Assembly: GCF_019929225.1 (NCBI RefSeq)
Contig: NZ_JAHZPA010000001.1
Coordinates: forward strand, 762,805-826,804
Length of the DNA: 64,000 nucleotides
Reading direction: 5' to 3'
From: Streptococcus sanguinis
Lineage (GTDB): Bacteria > Bacillota > Bacilli > Lactobacillales > Streptococcaceae
Part shown: piece by piece, positions 24,408 to 32,830 of the stretch
Layout: each line of letters opens with the position of its first letter
Numbering within the stretch: position 1 is the first letter of the stretch
Made by a program: the position numbers and the translations under genes
Notes under the pieces: model-generated
The model's database searches: none
What the model saw: the letters and a program-made list of their open reading frames with translations, nothing else
Told to the model about the DNA's origin: nothing

Positions 24408-26911
24408 CTTCTTTCTTTCTTGGAATGTAGTAAGCCAAAGGAAGCCAAAAGGCTGATAATTGCTGCTCCCAAGAATGATGAATTTGTGTTTCCAGTATTT
24501 GGTAATTGATGTTTGGACACTCGAGATAGAACTGGACTAGTCTCAGAGTTTTCAACCCTTACAGGACTCTTCTGCTCAGAAGTTTCTGTTCCCAAAGGTG
24601 TTTGAGTATGCGTTTTTGGCTTGTAAACATAAGTGCGAACGCCATTGGCATCTGATACAGAAACGAATCCATACTCCTCAATAGTCTTAGCATCTAGCAA
24701 ACCAAATTCCTCAGCTGCTAAAGGTCTTCCTTCTACATCCACAAAGCGAGTGATTTCGATAGAAGGCTTGTCCTCAACCGGAGCATCTTTCGGTACTTCA
24801 TGCACGCTGGTACGATAGACATGTGTGCGAATACCATCCTCGTCACTGCTGGATTGGTAGTCATAACCAGCGATACTCTTAGACGCCACCAAACCACGTT
24901 CAGGATCTGACAGCTCTTGACCATTTTCATCTACAAAGCGAGTCATTTCCATGATTGGGCGCTCTTCACTTGGTGCATCTGTCGGTACTTCGTGCACACT
25001 GGCGCGATAAACATGAGTGCGAATGCCGTCCTCATCAGTACTAGACTGGAAGTCATAGCCGGAAATACTCTTAGACGCCACTAAACCTTGTTCAGGAGCT
25101 GATAACTCTTGACCGCTTTCATCTATAAAGCGGGTCATTTCCAATACTGGCCGTTCTTCGCTTGGAGCATCACTTGGAAGCTGGAACTGATTGCGCTTAT
25201 ACTCATAAACGATTTCTTTAGTCACTCCTGCCTCATACTCTCCAGACTCATCATAAGTATTTGCTAGACGAGATTTATAAGTATAGATCTGATTCTTATA
25301 GGAAATAAGAGGTTTAGGACTGACTGTATATCTGGTCTTACCCGGTTGCTCATCCGTAATAGGGTTGGCAATGACATTGCCCTGCTCGTCTTGGTAACGG
25401 ACAAGAACCTTGCCCGGTTCGGTCTCTCCTTCCCCAACCTTCTTAACATCTGAAAGTTTAAAGACAAATCCATCCGTTTTGACAGTTCTGAAAAGTTTAT
25501 CTAGCTCACCTTGATCAGCCATATAACCACCTACAGTATAACCACCATTAGGAAAACTTGGTTTTACAATTTCGAATCCACCATCTGGTGTATCAATCAA
25601 GGATGGAACTCCTCTAACCTCTATCGTGTAATCTCTATCAATATAATAACGAGTTTTATCACCTGGTTTCATCAGATACAGTTTATAGTGGAAGGTTTTA
25701 ATATTGTTTTCACCAAACCAAGGTTTCACTAAAGATGGATTATTACCCAACCAATCAATATAAACAATATTTCCCTTCTCATGTTCTTGACCGTACTGTC
25801 TCCACCTCCCATTATATTTTCCTAAATCAGCATAGACTGGCATCATGTTGCTATAGTCGAAACCATAATAACGAAGATAGCGACCTGGAAATTCGTTTTC
25901 TCGCGGATCAATTAGAGCAGAATTTATTTCTGTCTTTCCTCGATATTCATCATATTCTTGTTTTATTTCCTTCCCATTAATCCATAGTTTTTGAAAGAAA
26001 GGATTTATTAAGTGCACAATAAAACTGTCTTCATTAGCAGTTGACTCAATTCGGAACATATCCGGATTTTCAGAATATATCTGCCTAATCTCCTGCCTAG
26101 ATAAGATTCTCTTATCTGATTCTGGTAAATACCGTCTTGAAAAAGCTTCTTCAAAGCTTGACTCTGAAAAGCCATAAGAAAACGATCTCTGCAAATACGT
26201 ATGACGAGGAATCGTATCATCAAGTTGCAAATCCAACTCAGATCGCGGAATAATAGCTTTTGGTATCTTAGCTACTTCTTCTGGCCTTGGATTTAGATTG
26301 AATATAGCCTCCCACTTATTCAAAAAGAAGAGGGCTGTATTGTTTTGAATAAGTGATTGTTCTGGATATATATTGCTTGAAGGAACTTCATAAAAATTTT
26401 CATCTTTGACTTGATTTAAATTTTCTACTTGCTTTAAATCAATGAACTTAAAGACACCGTCCATCTTGCGAATAGCATAAGCATAATCATACTTTTTGGC
26501 TGCTTCTTCTATTTGCTCTACCGACTGCATCTCTGGCATAACAGAGGTCATGGTTGCACCCTTTGTTAATTCCTCTATCTCTCCCTTGGTATAATTGTCA
26601 TAAAACTCTTTGGCTAACTGTTTGATTTCAGGAGAGACTTGGGCAGCGCCATTATTCTCTCCTTGTTCTGAAATGGTAAGGCCAGAAGGTCCCTCAGTCT
26701 GATTTGGAGTATTTTTGATTGTACCATCATTTGGCAGTTCTTGAGTGATAGGAGGAGTCGACTGGTTATTCTGGACTTGATTCCCATCTGTTTCACTACT
26801 TACCTCCTCAGCTCGCACAGTCACTGCCATTGTCCCAGCGAGCAGTAAAGACAGAGGAATTGGGACTAATTTCAGTCCCAGTTCTACTTTTTTCCCTAAA
26901 CTCTTTTTCAT
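24398..26911 (-). CDS. LPxTG cell-wall-anchored surface protein with C-terminal repeats
   Basis: An 837-residue protein with an N-terminal signal peptide (to about residue 34, ending TVRA), an acidic Asn/Gln-rich leader, a large unrecognised globular region (about 90-480), a MucBP-like segment (VLVRYQDEQGNVIANPITDE), then three repeats of about 65 residues, each with a segment like EMTRFVDENGQELS and HVYR (about 585-770). It ends with LPNTG at residue 803, a membrane helix and the tail KKERRKK, so sortase A should anchor it to the wall. The ligand is unknown. It lies 12 bases after a glycosyltransferase gene that may serve it. Confidence 0.85.
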   Translation of the reverse strand: MKKSLGKKVELGLKLVPIPLSLLLAGTMAVTVRAEEVSSETDGNQVQNNQSTPPITQELPNDGTIKNTPNQTEGPSGLTISEQGENNGAAQVSPEIKQLAKEFYDNYTKGEIEELTKGATMTSVMPEMQSVEQIEEAAKKYDYAYAIRKMDGVFKFIDLKQVENLNQVKDENFYEVPSSNIYPEQSLIQNNTALFFLNKWEAIFNLNPRPEEVAKIPKAIIPRSELDLQLDDTIPRHTYLQRSFSYGFSESSFEEAFSRRYLPESDKRILSRQEIRQIYSENPDMFRIESTANEDSFIVHLINPFFQKLWINGKEIKQEYDEYRGKTEINSALIDPRENEFPGRYLRYYGFDYSNMMPVYADLGKYNGRWRQYGQEHEKGNIVYIDWLGNNPSLVKPWFGENNIKTFHYKLYLMKPGDKTRYYIDRDYTIEVRGVPSLIDTPDGGFEIVKPSFPNGGYTVGGYMADQGELDKLFRTVKTDGFVFKLSDVKKVGEGETEPGKVLVRYQDEQGNVIANPITDEQPGKTRYTVSPKPLISYKNQIYTYKSRLANTYDESGEYEAGVTKEIVYEYKRNQFQLPSDAPSEERPVLEMTRFIDESGQELSAPEQGLVASKSISGYDFQSSTDEDGIRTHVYRASVHEVPTDAPSEERPIMEMTRFVDENGQELSDPERGLVASKSIAGYDYQSSSDEDGIRTHVYRTSVHEVPKDAPVEDKPSIEITRFVDVEGRPLAAEEFGLLDAKTIEEYGFVSVSDANGVRTYVYKPKTHTQTPLGTETSEQKSPVRVENSETSPVLSRVSKHQLPNTGNTNSSFLGAAIISLLASFGLLHSKKERRKK

Positions 26912-26923
26912 ATTATTCTCCTT

Positions 26924-28039
26924 TTAATCTCCTATTTTTGACATTTTAAAAACTTTTTCCCATAGATTGACTAGTAATTCTCTGTTATAGCGATTGGCAA
27001 GTTCTTTTGATTTTTCCGAAAATCCCCTCCATTCTTTTTCTCCAAATTGGCTAAATTGCTCTAGATGGGCAATATATTGATTAGCGTCATTTTGCGGTAT
27101 CAGCCAGCCATTCTCCTCATGCTTAATATAAGCGCGATTGGCATAACGCACATCCAAACCTATCAGAGGTAAGCCATTAACTAGAGCTTCGTAAAGCGAT
27201 GTCGCAAAGGCTTCCGATAAGGAGGTGCTAATATAGGCATCATAAGCTTGAAAAGCCACCTGAGACTGATAGCCCTTAAAATGAACCATATCTTCCAAAT
27301 CATTGAGCTCAAGGACATCTTGCAGCATAGCCATGTCTGGACCATCTCCATAGATATCTAACCTAAATTGCTCATACCCTTTAAATTTGAGCAAAGCCAT
27401 GATTTTCAGCAATAACAGAACATTTTTTTCCTCAGACAAACGACTAACTGTCACCAAGCGAATATCCTTAGGATCAAAGACTCTCTCTCTTGGATATTGG
27501 ACCACTTGATCCGCATAGGTTGTTGGAATAAAGAGGGCCTTATCCCTCATCTTTTGAGGCAGATAAGACTCTTGGCTTTCCCCAACCAAAATCAAAGAGT
27601 CTAACACATCCTGATCCAGCCAGCTCATCACCTTTTTATTTAACTCTTGTCCGAGGGCAATCATATGATCCTGATGAAGGACGCGACCTACATGAAAATC
27701 TTGTCCACGTCTCAAGAGAACATTTTCTGGAATATCCAGACGCTCCATCATCAACCAGTCTTCTGGCTCAAGCTCCTCCTCAGCAAACTCCTGCAGACTC
27801 CTGCCAGCTAATTCTATGCCCAGAAAACGGACTTTAGTCCTATCAATTCCCAAGGCTTCATAACTATCCAGCACAAGCTGCCTAGAAGAGGCATTAGCAT
27901 ATATATCTGTATCCGCTTCAGAAACCCACAACTCATAAGGCACTTTCATTTCTTCAAAAAGCTCAAATCGATTGCGGAGGGCAATGTCAATCCCAAATGC
28001 CCTAGCACGGATACAAGAATCCACACAAACTACTTTCAT
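26924..28039 (-). CDS. GT4-family glycosyltransferase
   Basis: A 371-residue GT-B fold enzyme. The C-terminal half shows the Glycos_transf_1 pattern: RLVTVSRLSEEKNVLLLL, then YGDGPDMAMLQDVL and, near the sugar-nucleotide site, STSLSEAFATSLYEALVNGL with the expected E-x7-E arrangement. It has no signal peptide or membrane helix and should act in the cytoplasm with a nucleotide sugar. The next gene, 12 bases on, encodes an LPxTG protein, so the pair is probably co-transcribed and the enzyme may glycosylate that protein or a related surface glycan; this is inference from position. Confidence 0.82.
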   Translation of the reverse strand: MKVVCVDSCIRARAFGIDIALRNRFELFEEMKVPYELWVSEADTDIYANASSRQLVLDSYEALGIDRTKVRFLGIELAGRSLQEFAEEELEPEDWLMMERLDIPENVLLRRGQDFHVGRVLHQDHMIALGQELNKKVMSWLDQDVLDSLILVGESQESYLPQKMRDKALFIPTTYADQVVQYPRERVFDPKDIRLVTVSRLSEEKNVLLLLKIMALLKFKGYEQFRLDIYGDGPDMAMLQDVLELNDLEDMVHFKGYQSQVAFQAYDAYISTSLSEAFATSLYEALVNGLPLIGLDVRYANRAYIKHEENGWLIPQNDANQYIAHLEQFSQFGEKEWRGFSEKSKELANRYNRELLVNLWEKVFKMSKIGD

Positions 28040-28122
28040 TTTCTCCCTTTTAACCTAAAGTAATTCTATATAATAATATCTCACAACTTACAATTTTATG
28101 CAAGCGTTTCAGATGATTTTTT

Positions 28123-29175
28123 CTAAAATTTGATTGCCCACTCAACCAAGCCACTTCTTAGATAAGCATCCACCATACGCTCTGTCGCAACAACTGAATC
28201 AATATGGGTACGTTCATAAGAGTGGCTGGATTCGATGCCGGCACCTAGCAGAGCATGCTTGACTTCTGCTCCTGCGCTCATAGCTGCAGAGGCGTCTGAT
28301 CCGTAAAATGGATAGATGTCCAGTTTGTAAGGAATGTCCTGCTCCTTAGCCAAATTTACCAAATGCTGGCGGAAGCCGTAGTGATAAGGCCCCGAAGCAT
28401 CCTTAACACAAATGGAAACCGTATACTCATCTGTCTGCTGGTCGTCACCCATAGCGCCCATATCAACAGCCAGATACTCCACTGCTTGCTCTGGCAGGCT
28501 GGAGTTAGCCCCATGACCGACTTCCTCAAAAACACTGAAAGCAAAATGAGTCGTCACTGGTAGCTGAATATTTTCCTCTTTATAAACGCGCAAAAGATTG
28601 AGCAAAATAGCTGCGCTGACCTTGTCATCCAGAAAGCGAGACTTGATAAAGCCTGACTCGGTAACTGTAGTACGAGGATCAAAAGAAATAAAATCGCCGA
28701 CTTCGATTCCTAAATCCCGTGTTTCTTTCTCATTCGTCACCTTTTCATCCAAACGGACTTCCATATTGTCCTGGCTACGTTCAACCATCCCAGCATCCTT
28801 ATAGACATGGCAGGAAGTCTGGTGAACTAAGATAGTCCCACTGATAGTCTTACCACTGCTGGCCACATGGACCAGACAGTTTTCTCCTTCAATCATGTTC
28901 CAAGGAAAGCCACCAATCCGATCCAGCTTGAGACGACCATCAGACTTAATAGCCCGAACAATAGCACCCAGCGTATCCACATGGGCAGTCACTACCCGAT
29001 GCTGGGCATCATTTTCACCCTTAACCATAACATGAACGCCGCCTTTATTAGTCCGGACAGGCTCATAGCCCATTTTCCCCAGCGTTTTCACCAGATAATC
29101 TGCCACCTCAGCCGTAAAGCCTGTTGGGGAAGGAATAGCCGTTAATTCTTGTAAATATTGAACAGTTTGATTCAT
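28123..29175 (-). CDS. M42-family aminopeptidase
   Basis: A 350-residue metallopeptidase of the glutamyl aminopeptidase/tetrahedral (TET) type. Metal ligands and catalytic residues are seen in order: TAHVDTLGAI (His, Asp), SRFLDDKVSA (Asp), FSVFEEVGHGAN (Glu-Glu), VDMGAMGDD (Asp) and ERTHIDSV (His). It trims N-terminal residues from peptides in the cytoplasm. It starts differently from the streptococcal PepA I know, so it is probably a second M42 enzyme, and no symbol is given. The start follows GAGGAG, and an extended -10 promoter is present. The 83-base gap downstream shows no clear terminator. Confidence 0.9.
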   Translation of the reverse strand: MNQTVQYLQELTAIPSPTGFTAEVADYLVKTLGKMGYEPVRTNKGGVHVMVKGENDAQHRVVTAHVDTLGAIVRAIKSDGRLKLDRIGGFPWNMIEGENCLVHVASSGKTISGTILVHQTSCHVYKDAGMVERSQDNMEVRLDEKVTNEKETRDLGIEVGDFISFDPRTTVTESGFIKSRFLDDKVSAAILLNLLRVYKEENIQLPVTTHFAFSVFEEVGHGANSSLPEQAVEYLAVDMGAMGDDQQTDEYTVSICVKDASGPYHYGFRQHLVNLAKEQDIPYKLDIYPFYGSDASAAMSAGAEVKHALLGAGIESSHSYERTHIDSVVATERMVDAYLRSGLVEWAIKF

Positions 29176-29200
29176 GAATGTCTCCTCATCGTTTTTCTTT

Positions 29201-29245
29201 ATTATAGCACAAAGAAAGCCTGAGCAAATAGTTTTTCAGCAGGCT
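29201..29245 (-). promoter_or_regulatory. Terminator of the small membrane-protein gene joined to the M42 promoter
   Basis: On the minus strand an AGCCTG / CAGGCT stem (29217-29245) and a T-rich tail end the upstream gene. The tail runs straight into TGCTATAAT (29209-29201), an extended -10 for the aminopeptidase gene. Confidence 0.55.
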
Positions 29246-29273
29246 TTTAATGATTAAATGCAATAAAAACTCC

Positions 29274-29756
29274 TCAATTACTATCGCTGTACTGCTGCTC
29301 TTTCTCCTCTTGGACCTCATTCTTTCCCAACTCCCAAAAGAAGAGATTGCCTAACAATCCTAAGAGAAAAAGCAAGATAGGAATGGCATAAGGTGCTAGG
29401 GGATTATAAGCTTCTCCAGCACTAATTTTCATCTGAGAGCCATATGGAGCTATCAACTGATAATAATTAAGACCGCAAAACAAAATCGAAAAGAAAAAGA
29501 TAGAAAAATAAAGCCGATAGAGATGCCCTAGCAGCTGTCCTTTGAATAAATAAGTAATTTCCCCCATCAGTGTTGCAAAATTCATAACAGCAATTACAAA
29601 ATAAGCAATGACAACAGGAACTAAAAATAGAAAAAGGTAAAGATAACCATAAGCAACCCCCGGCTCTGGCTCAATTCCCCAATAACCGTACTGAAAAACC
29701 AGCAGATACAAAAATAGGGGCAAAAAAGGAATCACCCTAAACTTCTTATTTTTCAT
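29274..29756 (-). CDS. Small multi-pass membrane protein of unknown function
   Basis: A 160-residue protein with four hydrophobic segments: near the N-terminus (FLPLFLYLLVFQYGYW), then YLFLFLVPVVIAYFVIAV, YFSIFFFSILFCGLNYY and IPILLFLLGLLGNLFFW. It ends in a short acidic tail. Of two close ATG codons, the one at 29756 has GGGAG at the right distance; the one at 29762 touches it. It has its own extended -10 promoter (29796-29804). I do not recognise the family. Confidence 0.7.
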   Translation of the reverse strand: MKNKKFRVIPFLPLFLYLLVFQYGYWGIEPEPGVAYGYLYLFLFLVPVVIAYFVIAVMNFATLMGEITYLFKGQLLGHLYRLYFSIFFFSILFCGLNYYQLIAPYGSQMKISAGEAYNPLAPYAIPILLFLLGLLGNLFFWELGKNEVQEEKEQQYSDSN

Positions 29757-29795
29757 CAACATCTCCCTTTAAATAAAGAAACTTTTTCTTATCTT

Positions 29796-29804
29796 ATTAT
29801 AACA
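29796..29804 (-). promoter_or_regulatory. Extended -10 promoter of the small membrane-protein gene
   Basis: The minus strand reads TGTTATAAT, 40 bases before the start. The rest of the region up to 29982 is A/T-rich and shows no gene I would support. Confidence 0.55.
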
Positions 29805-29982
29805 AAACTTCTTTATAAAACAAGAATTTACTTTTATTTTAAAGTATTCATTGACTGTAAAATCAAGCTTAGCAAATATCAGATACCGTAAAAAATAGCC
29901 ATTCAAATGTCTGTTTACTTTAGAGTTTATAAGTTTAAACATTAGTACATTATCGAGAATAGGTGGTGACAAAGACAAGAAA

Positions 29983-30010
29983 AAATCATCTCAGCTAGCT
30001 GAGATGATTT
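29983..30010 (-). terminator. Intrinsic terminator of the SHIRT surface-protein gene
   Basis: A perfect 13-base stem (AAATCATCTCAGC with GCTGAGATGATTT) is followed on the minus strand by TTTTT, just after the stop codon. Confidence 0.9.
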
Positions 30011-30022
30011 GTCTGGCTAATA

Positions 30023-32443
30023 TTAATTAGCTTTTTTGAAACGATAGACAAGAGCTGATAAAAGAATCAGTGCAAATCCTGCTGCTATCGCAAAGATAGA
30101 TGTTTCACTGCCAGTTTTCGGCAAAACTTTTTTGCCAGTTGCTGATCCAGTAACATCTTTTCCATCTTTATCTGTCGAATTACCTGGGGTTTCATTTTTC
30201 GAACCGCCTGGTTTATCACCAGATGATGACGGTGGTGGTGTCGAATCTGAAGAAGATGGTGGTGGTGTTGGTCCTTGTGGACGTCTAGCTTCAAATATCC
30301 ATGTGCCTGTAAATTTGACATCTGAGCCTGCAATAGTTTTACTATCCGCGTCATATTTAAGGAATTTCCAAGTACCTCCAGTTACTTCAATAGAATCCTT
30401 AGCTGGCTGAACCGCTTGAACTGCAGTACCATCTGTGTATTCATTGGCATCGGTCGGCAGCAATTCTGTTACCTCTGCTGGTAAGGCGCGATTCGGATCT
30501 GCGCTTACAAATTCATAAGTTACCTTATATTTCGGTGCTGGAGTGAAATTCCATTTACCGGTAAATTTAAGGTCCTTATCCGCAACAGTTTGTGCATTTG
30601 ACTCTGCATAGCCTTCGAAAGTCCATGTGCCTTCAGAAACTGTAACACTTGTTTTAGCAGGCTGCTTAGCGTCTACATTAGTACCACTAGTGTAGCGATT
30701 AGCATCTGCTGGAAGCAAATCAGTTACTTCTTTTGGCAGGTTTGGATAGGCTGGGTTAGAGCTGAGAAACTCATAGCTGACACCATAGTCTTTATATCTG
30801 TTGGTGAATGTTGGATTGTTGTCTGTTACAGCAGCTTCCAATTTAGCGTTGTTTTCAGTCACTGTGACAGTCACAGTATGTTCTTTACTGTCGTATGTCA
30901 CTCCAGCTTCACTTCCAGCTACTTCTGTCAGCTTGTAGGTATAAGTCCCTTCTTTATCATAGTTGATTTCAGGAAACTTGATATCACCATTAGCATCATT
31001 TGTTGCTTGATGTTCCACGTTATTTCCGCCAACCTCAGTCAGCTTGAAAGTGTACTTACCAGCTTCAAGTGCTTTACCATCCAGAACTTTCTTAGCGGTA
31101 ATCGCTGCATTTGCTGGCTCTAACTTGTATGTATTGGTGAAAGCCTCACGGTCATAATTAACCGCTGCTGTCTTGACGCCGTTATTGTCTGTTACAGTAA
31201 CAGTAACATTGATGTCTGAATTTGCATCGTTTGTCACACCCGGCAGATTGCTCGCTCGCTCACGAATGACATAGTTAAAGGTTCCCTCATTTTTGAAACG
31301 AAGTTTCTTAAAGGTTACGGCACCGTCTTTGTTTGTTACCGTTTGAACAACTTTGTCGTTGTCATCCTTATTAATCAAATCAAAAGTAAATTCACCATCT
31401 GCCAAATTGCGGCCAGTCAATTCCTTTTTGACTTTGAAGATAACTTCATCCGAACGGGTACCTTCCCCGACACCATCAAGAGTTGTCAAAGGTGCAAATG
31501 GACGTGATACTAAATCTGGCATCTTTTGTCCATTAGCCGTAACAGTTACATCGTTAAAGGCTTTTTTGGTCACCTTATCAACTGGCTCTGTCAAACGTGT
31601 CCGGTAGATAACATAAATACCTCTTCCACTCAAATCCCCAGCATTAACTGTGAAATGATTGGAGTCTGTAATTGAAACGACATCGCTTGGGTTAAAGGAT
31701 TTACGTGTGCCAGAAGCACCTTCCCACTCAGTAAAGTAGTAACCTGTAATCCCTGCATCTTCATCCAGCTCTTGACCTTCTGGAATAGCGTCCTCAATGA
31801 CAACCTGACCAAGATTTTGGACATCACGATTGACACGGATACGCCAGTTGACGTAGTTAGGATCCTTAGAATCCTGAACACCCCACTTGGAATACCCCTG
31901 AGGTTCTTCATCAACCTTGATACGCTTCAGCCTGTAGGTTCTAGCACCTGGAAAGTTAACTTCTTGCTCTTGGTCGTAAGGCATATTATCAGCCCAAACC
32001 ACTGTGAAAGAAGATTGAATAAGCTTGGTATCTGGCATTTTCGCAAAATACTCAGCATTTGTGACAGTAATGGTTGCTGTATTTGTAACAGGATCTGTCA
32101 CCAACTTAGCAACAACAGTGCCATCCGGTGCGCTTATGTTTTCCTCCAAAGTTCGCTCAATTTTGAACTGTGATGGAACACGATAAACCATGGTATCACC
32201 ATTATTTAATACTTTGCTATCTGCAAATGTATAGGTCGGTGCAATGTAAAATTTACCTTCACCGTAGCCTGTATCCTTTAAAGGATTAGTATTAATAGTG
32301 ACGTTTGTAGTTAGTTGATAGTCGCCATCACCTAACTCTGCAGCAGAAACCCTAGGACTTGAGCTTAACAAGGGAATAAAGGTTGATACCAAAAGCAGCA
32401 AAGTCATCAGAGCATGAGACACTTTATGATAAGTTTGTTTCAC
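30023..32443 (-). CDS. LPKTG surface adhesin with isopeptide (FctA/Spy0128-like) and SHIRT domains
   Basis: An 806-residue wall protein. After the signal peptide (to about residue 35, ending VSAAE) come an adhesin-like N-terminal region (about 36-330), two Spy0128/FctA-type pilin domains (about 335-545, each with FTFDL or YTFKLTE and ending FTNTY or FTNRY, the pattern that forms Lys-Asn isopeptide bonds), and two SHIRT domains (about 550-715, YEFLSSNP and YEFVSADP starts). A Pro/Ser wall-spanning stretch (PPPSSS twice), LPKTG at residue 774, a helix and a basic tail follow. The layout recalls Sgo0707 of S. gordonii. The start is GTG; AAGGAGG lies about 12 bases upstream. No sortase C or further pilin gene is near, so it is probably a single-molecule adhesin, not a pilus. 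Confidence 0.88.
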   Translation of the reverse strand: MKQTYHKVSHALMTLLLLVSTFIPLLSSSPRVSAAELGDGDYQLTTNVTINTNPLKDTGYGEGKFYIAPTYTFADSKVLNNGDTMVYRVPSQFKIERTLEENISAPDGTVVAKLVTDPVTNTATITVTNAEYFAKMPDTKLIQSSFTVVWADNMPYDQEQEVNFPGARTYRLKRIKVDEEPQGYSKWGVQDSKDPNYVNWRIRVNRDVQNLGQVVIEDAIPEGQELDEDAGITGYYFTEWEGASGTRKSFNPSDVVSITDSNHFTVNAGDLSGRGIYVIYRTRLTEPVDKVTKKAFNDVTVTANGQKMPDLVSRPFAPLTTLDGVGEGTRSDEVIFKVKKELTGRNLADGEFTFDLINKDDNDKVVQTVTNKDGAVTFKKLRFKNEGTFNYVIRERASNLPGVTNDANSDINVTVTVTDNNGVKTAAVNYDREAFTNTYKLEPANAAITAKKVLDGKALEAGKYTFKLTEVGGNNVEHQATNDANGDIKFPEINYDKEGTYTYKLTEVAGSEAGVTYDSKEHTVTVTVTENNAKLEAAVTDNNPTFTNRYKDYGVSYEFLSSNPAYPNLPKEVTDLLPADANRYTSGTNVDAKQPAKTSVTVSEGTWTFEGYAESNAQTVADKDLKFTGKWNFTPAPKYKVTYEFVSADPNRALPAEVTELLPTDANEYTDGTAVQAVQPAKDSIEVTGGTWKFLKYDADSKTIAGSDVKFTGTWIFEARRPQGPTPPPSSSDSTPPPSSSGDKPGGSKNETPGNSTDKDGKDVTGSATGKKVLPKTGSETSIFAIAAGFALILLSALVYRFKKAN

Positions 32444-32766
32444 CTTGAATGCGGTCCTCCTTCTTTTTATATTTTATTTTCGACAAATGCTGGCAGGCAC
32501 ACCATCACTTGTCTACCCCCTCATTTTCAGTCGATTCTAAATCAAGATTTATTACCAAACTAAAAATGAATGTATTTGTATATGATAAGCAAATATGACA
32601 TATACATATCAATTATAACATAAAATATTATAATTGACTCTTTGTGAACTACTTTTTTTAGTGGCAATTATCTATTCTTTGTCTACTTTCATTACAAAAA
32701 AGTTACAAATTATTTTTTTAATCTAACTCGGATGGATTATTATTGATTTTTTAGAAATAAATTGTA
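32444..32766. other. A/T-rich intergenic region between the two large surface-protein genes
   Basis: This stretch upstream of the SHIRT gene holds several A/T-rich words, including minus-strand TATAAT at 32617-32612 and 32632-32627. Neither has a convincing -35 at normal spacing. I see no reading frame or repeat family here. Confidence 0.5.
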
Positions 32767-32767
32767 A

Positions 32768-32803
32768 AAAAATACCTAGACTTTTTAAAGTCTAGGCATT
32801 TTT
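32768..32803 (-). terminator. Intrinsic terminator of the metalloprotease gene
   Basis: CCTAGACTTT pairs perfectly with AAAGTCTAGG around a two-base loop, with A- and T-runs on both sides; it follows the protease stop by about 30 bases. Confidence 0.88.
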
Positions 32804-32830
32804 AAATATATACGGAAAACAACTTATTGC

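Noticed and set aside
28090..28105. cre-like word CTGAAACGCTTGCA (minus strand) upstream of the glycosyltransferase gene
   Set aside because: When the CG core is aligned it fails at the first three consensus positions; too weak to list as a site.
29769..29978. 69-codon minus-strand frame between the small membrane-protein gene and the SHIRT gene
   Set aside because: No ribosome site, low-complexity A/T-rich content, and it covers the membrane-protein promoter.
30085..30410. Frames on both strands over the Pro/Ser region of the SHIRT gene (His-rich on the minus strand)
   Set aside because: They are alternate-frame readings of the PPPSSS wall-spanning repeats.
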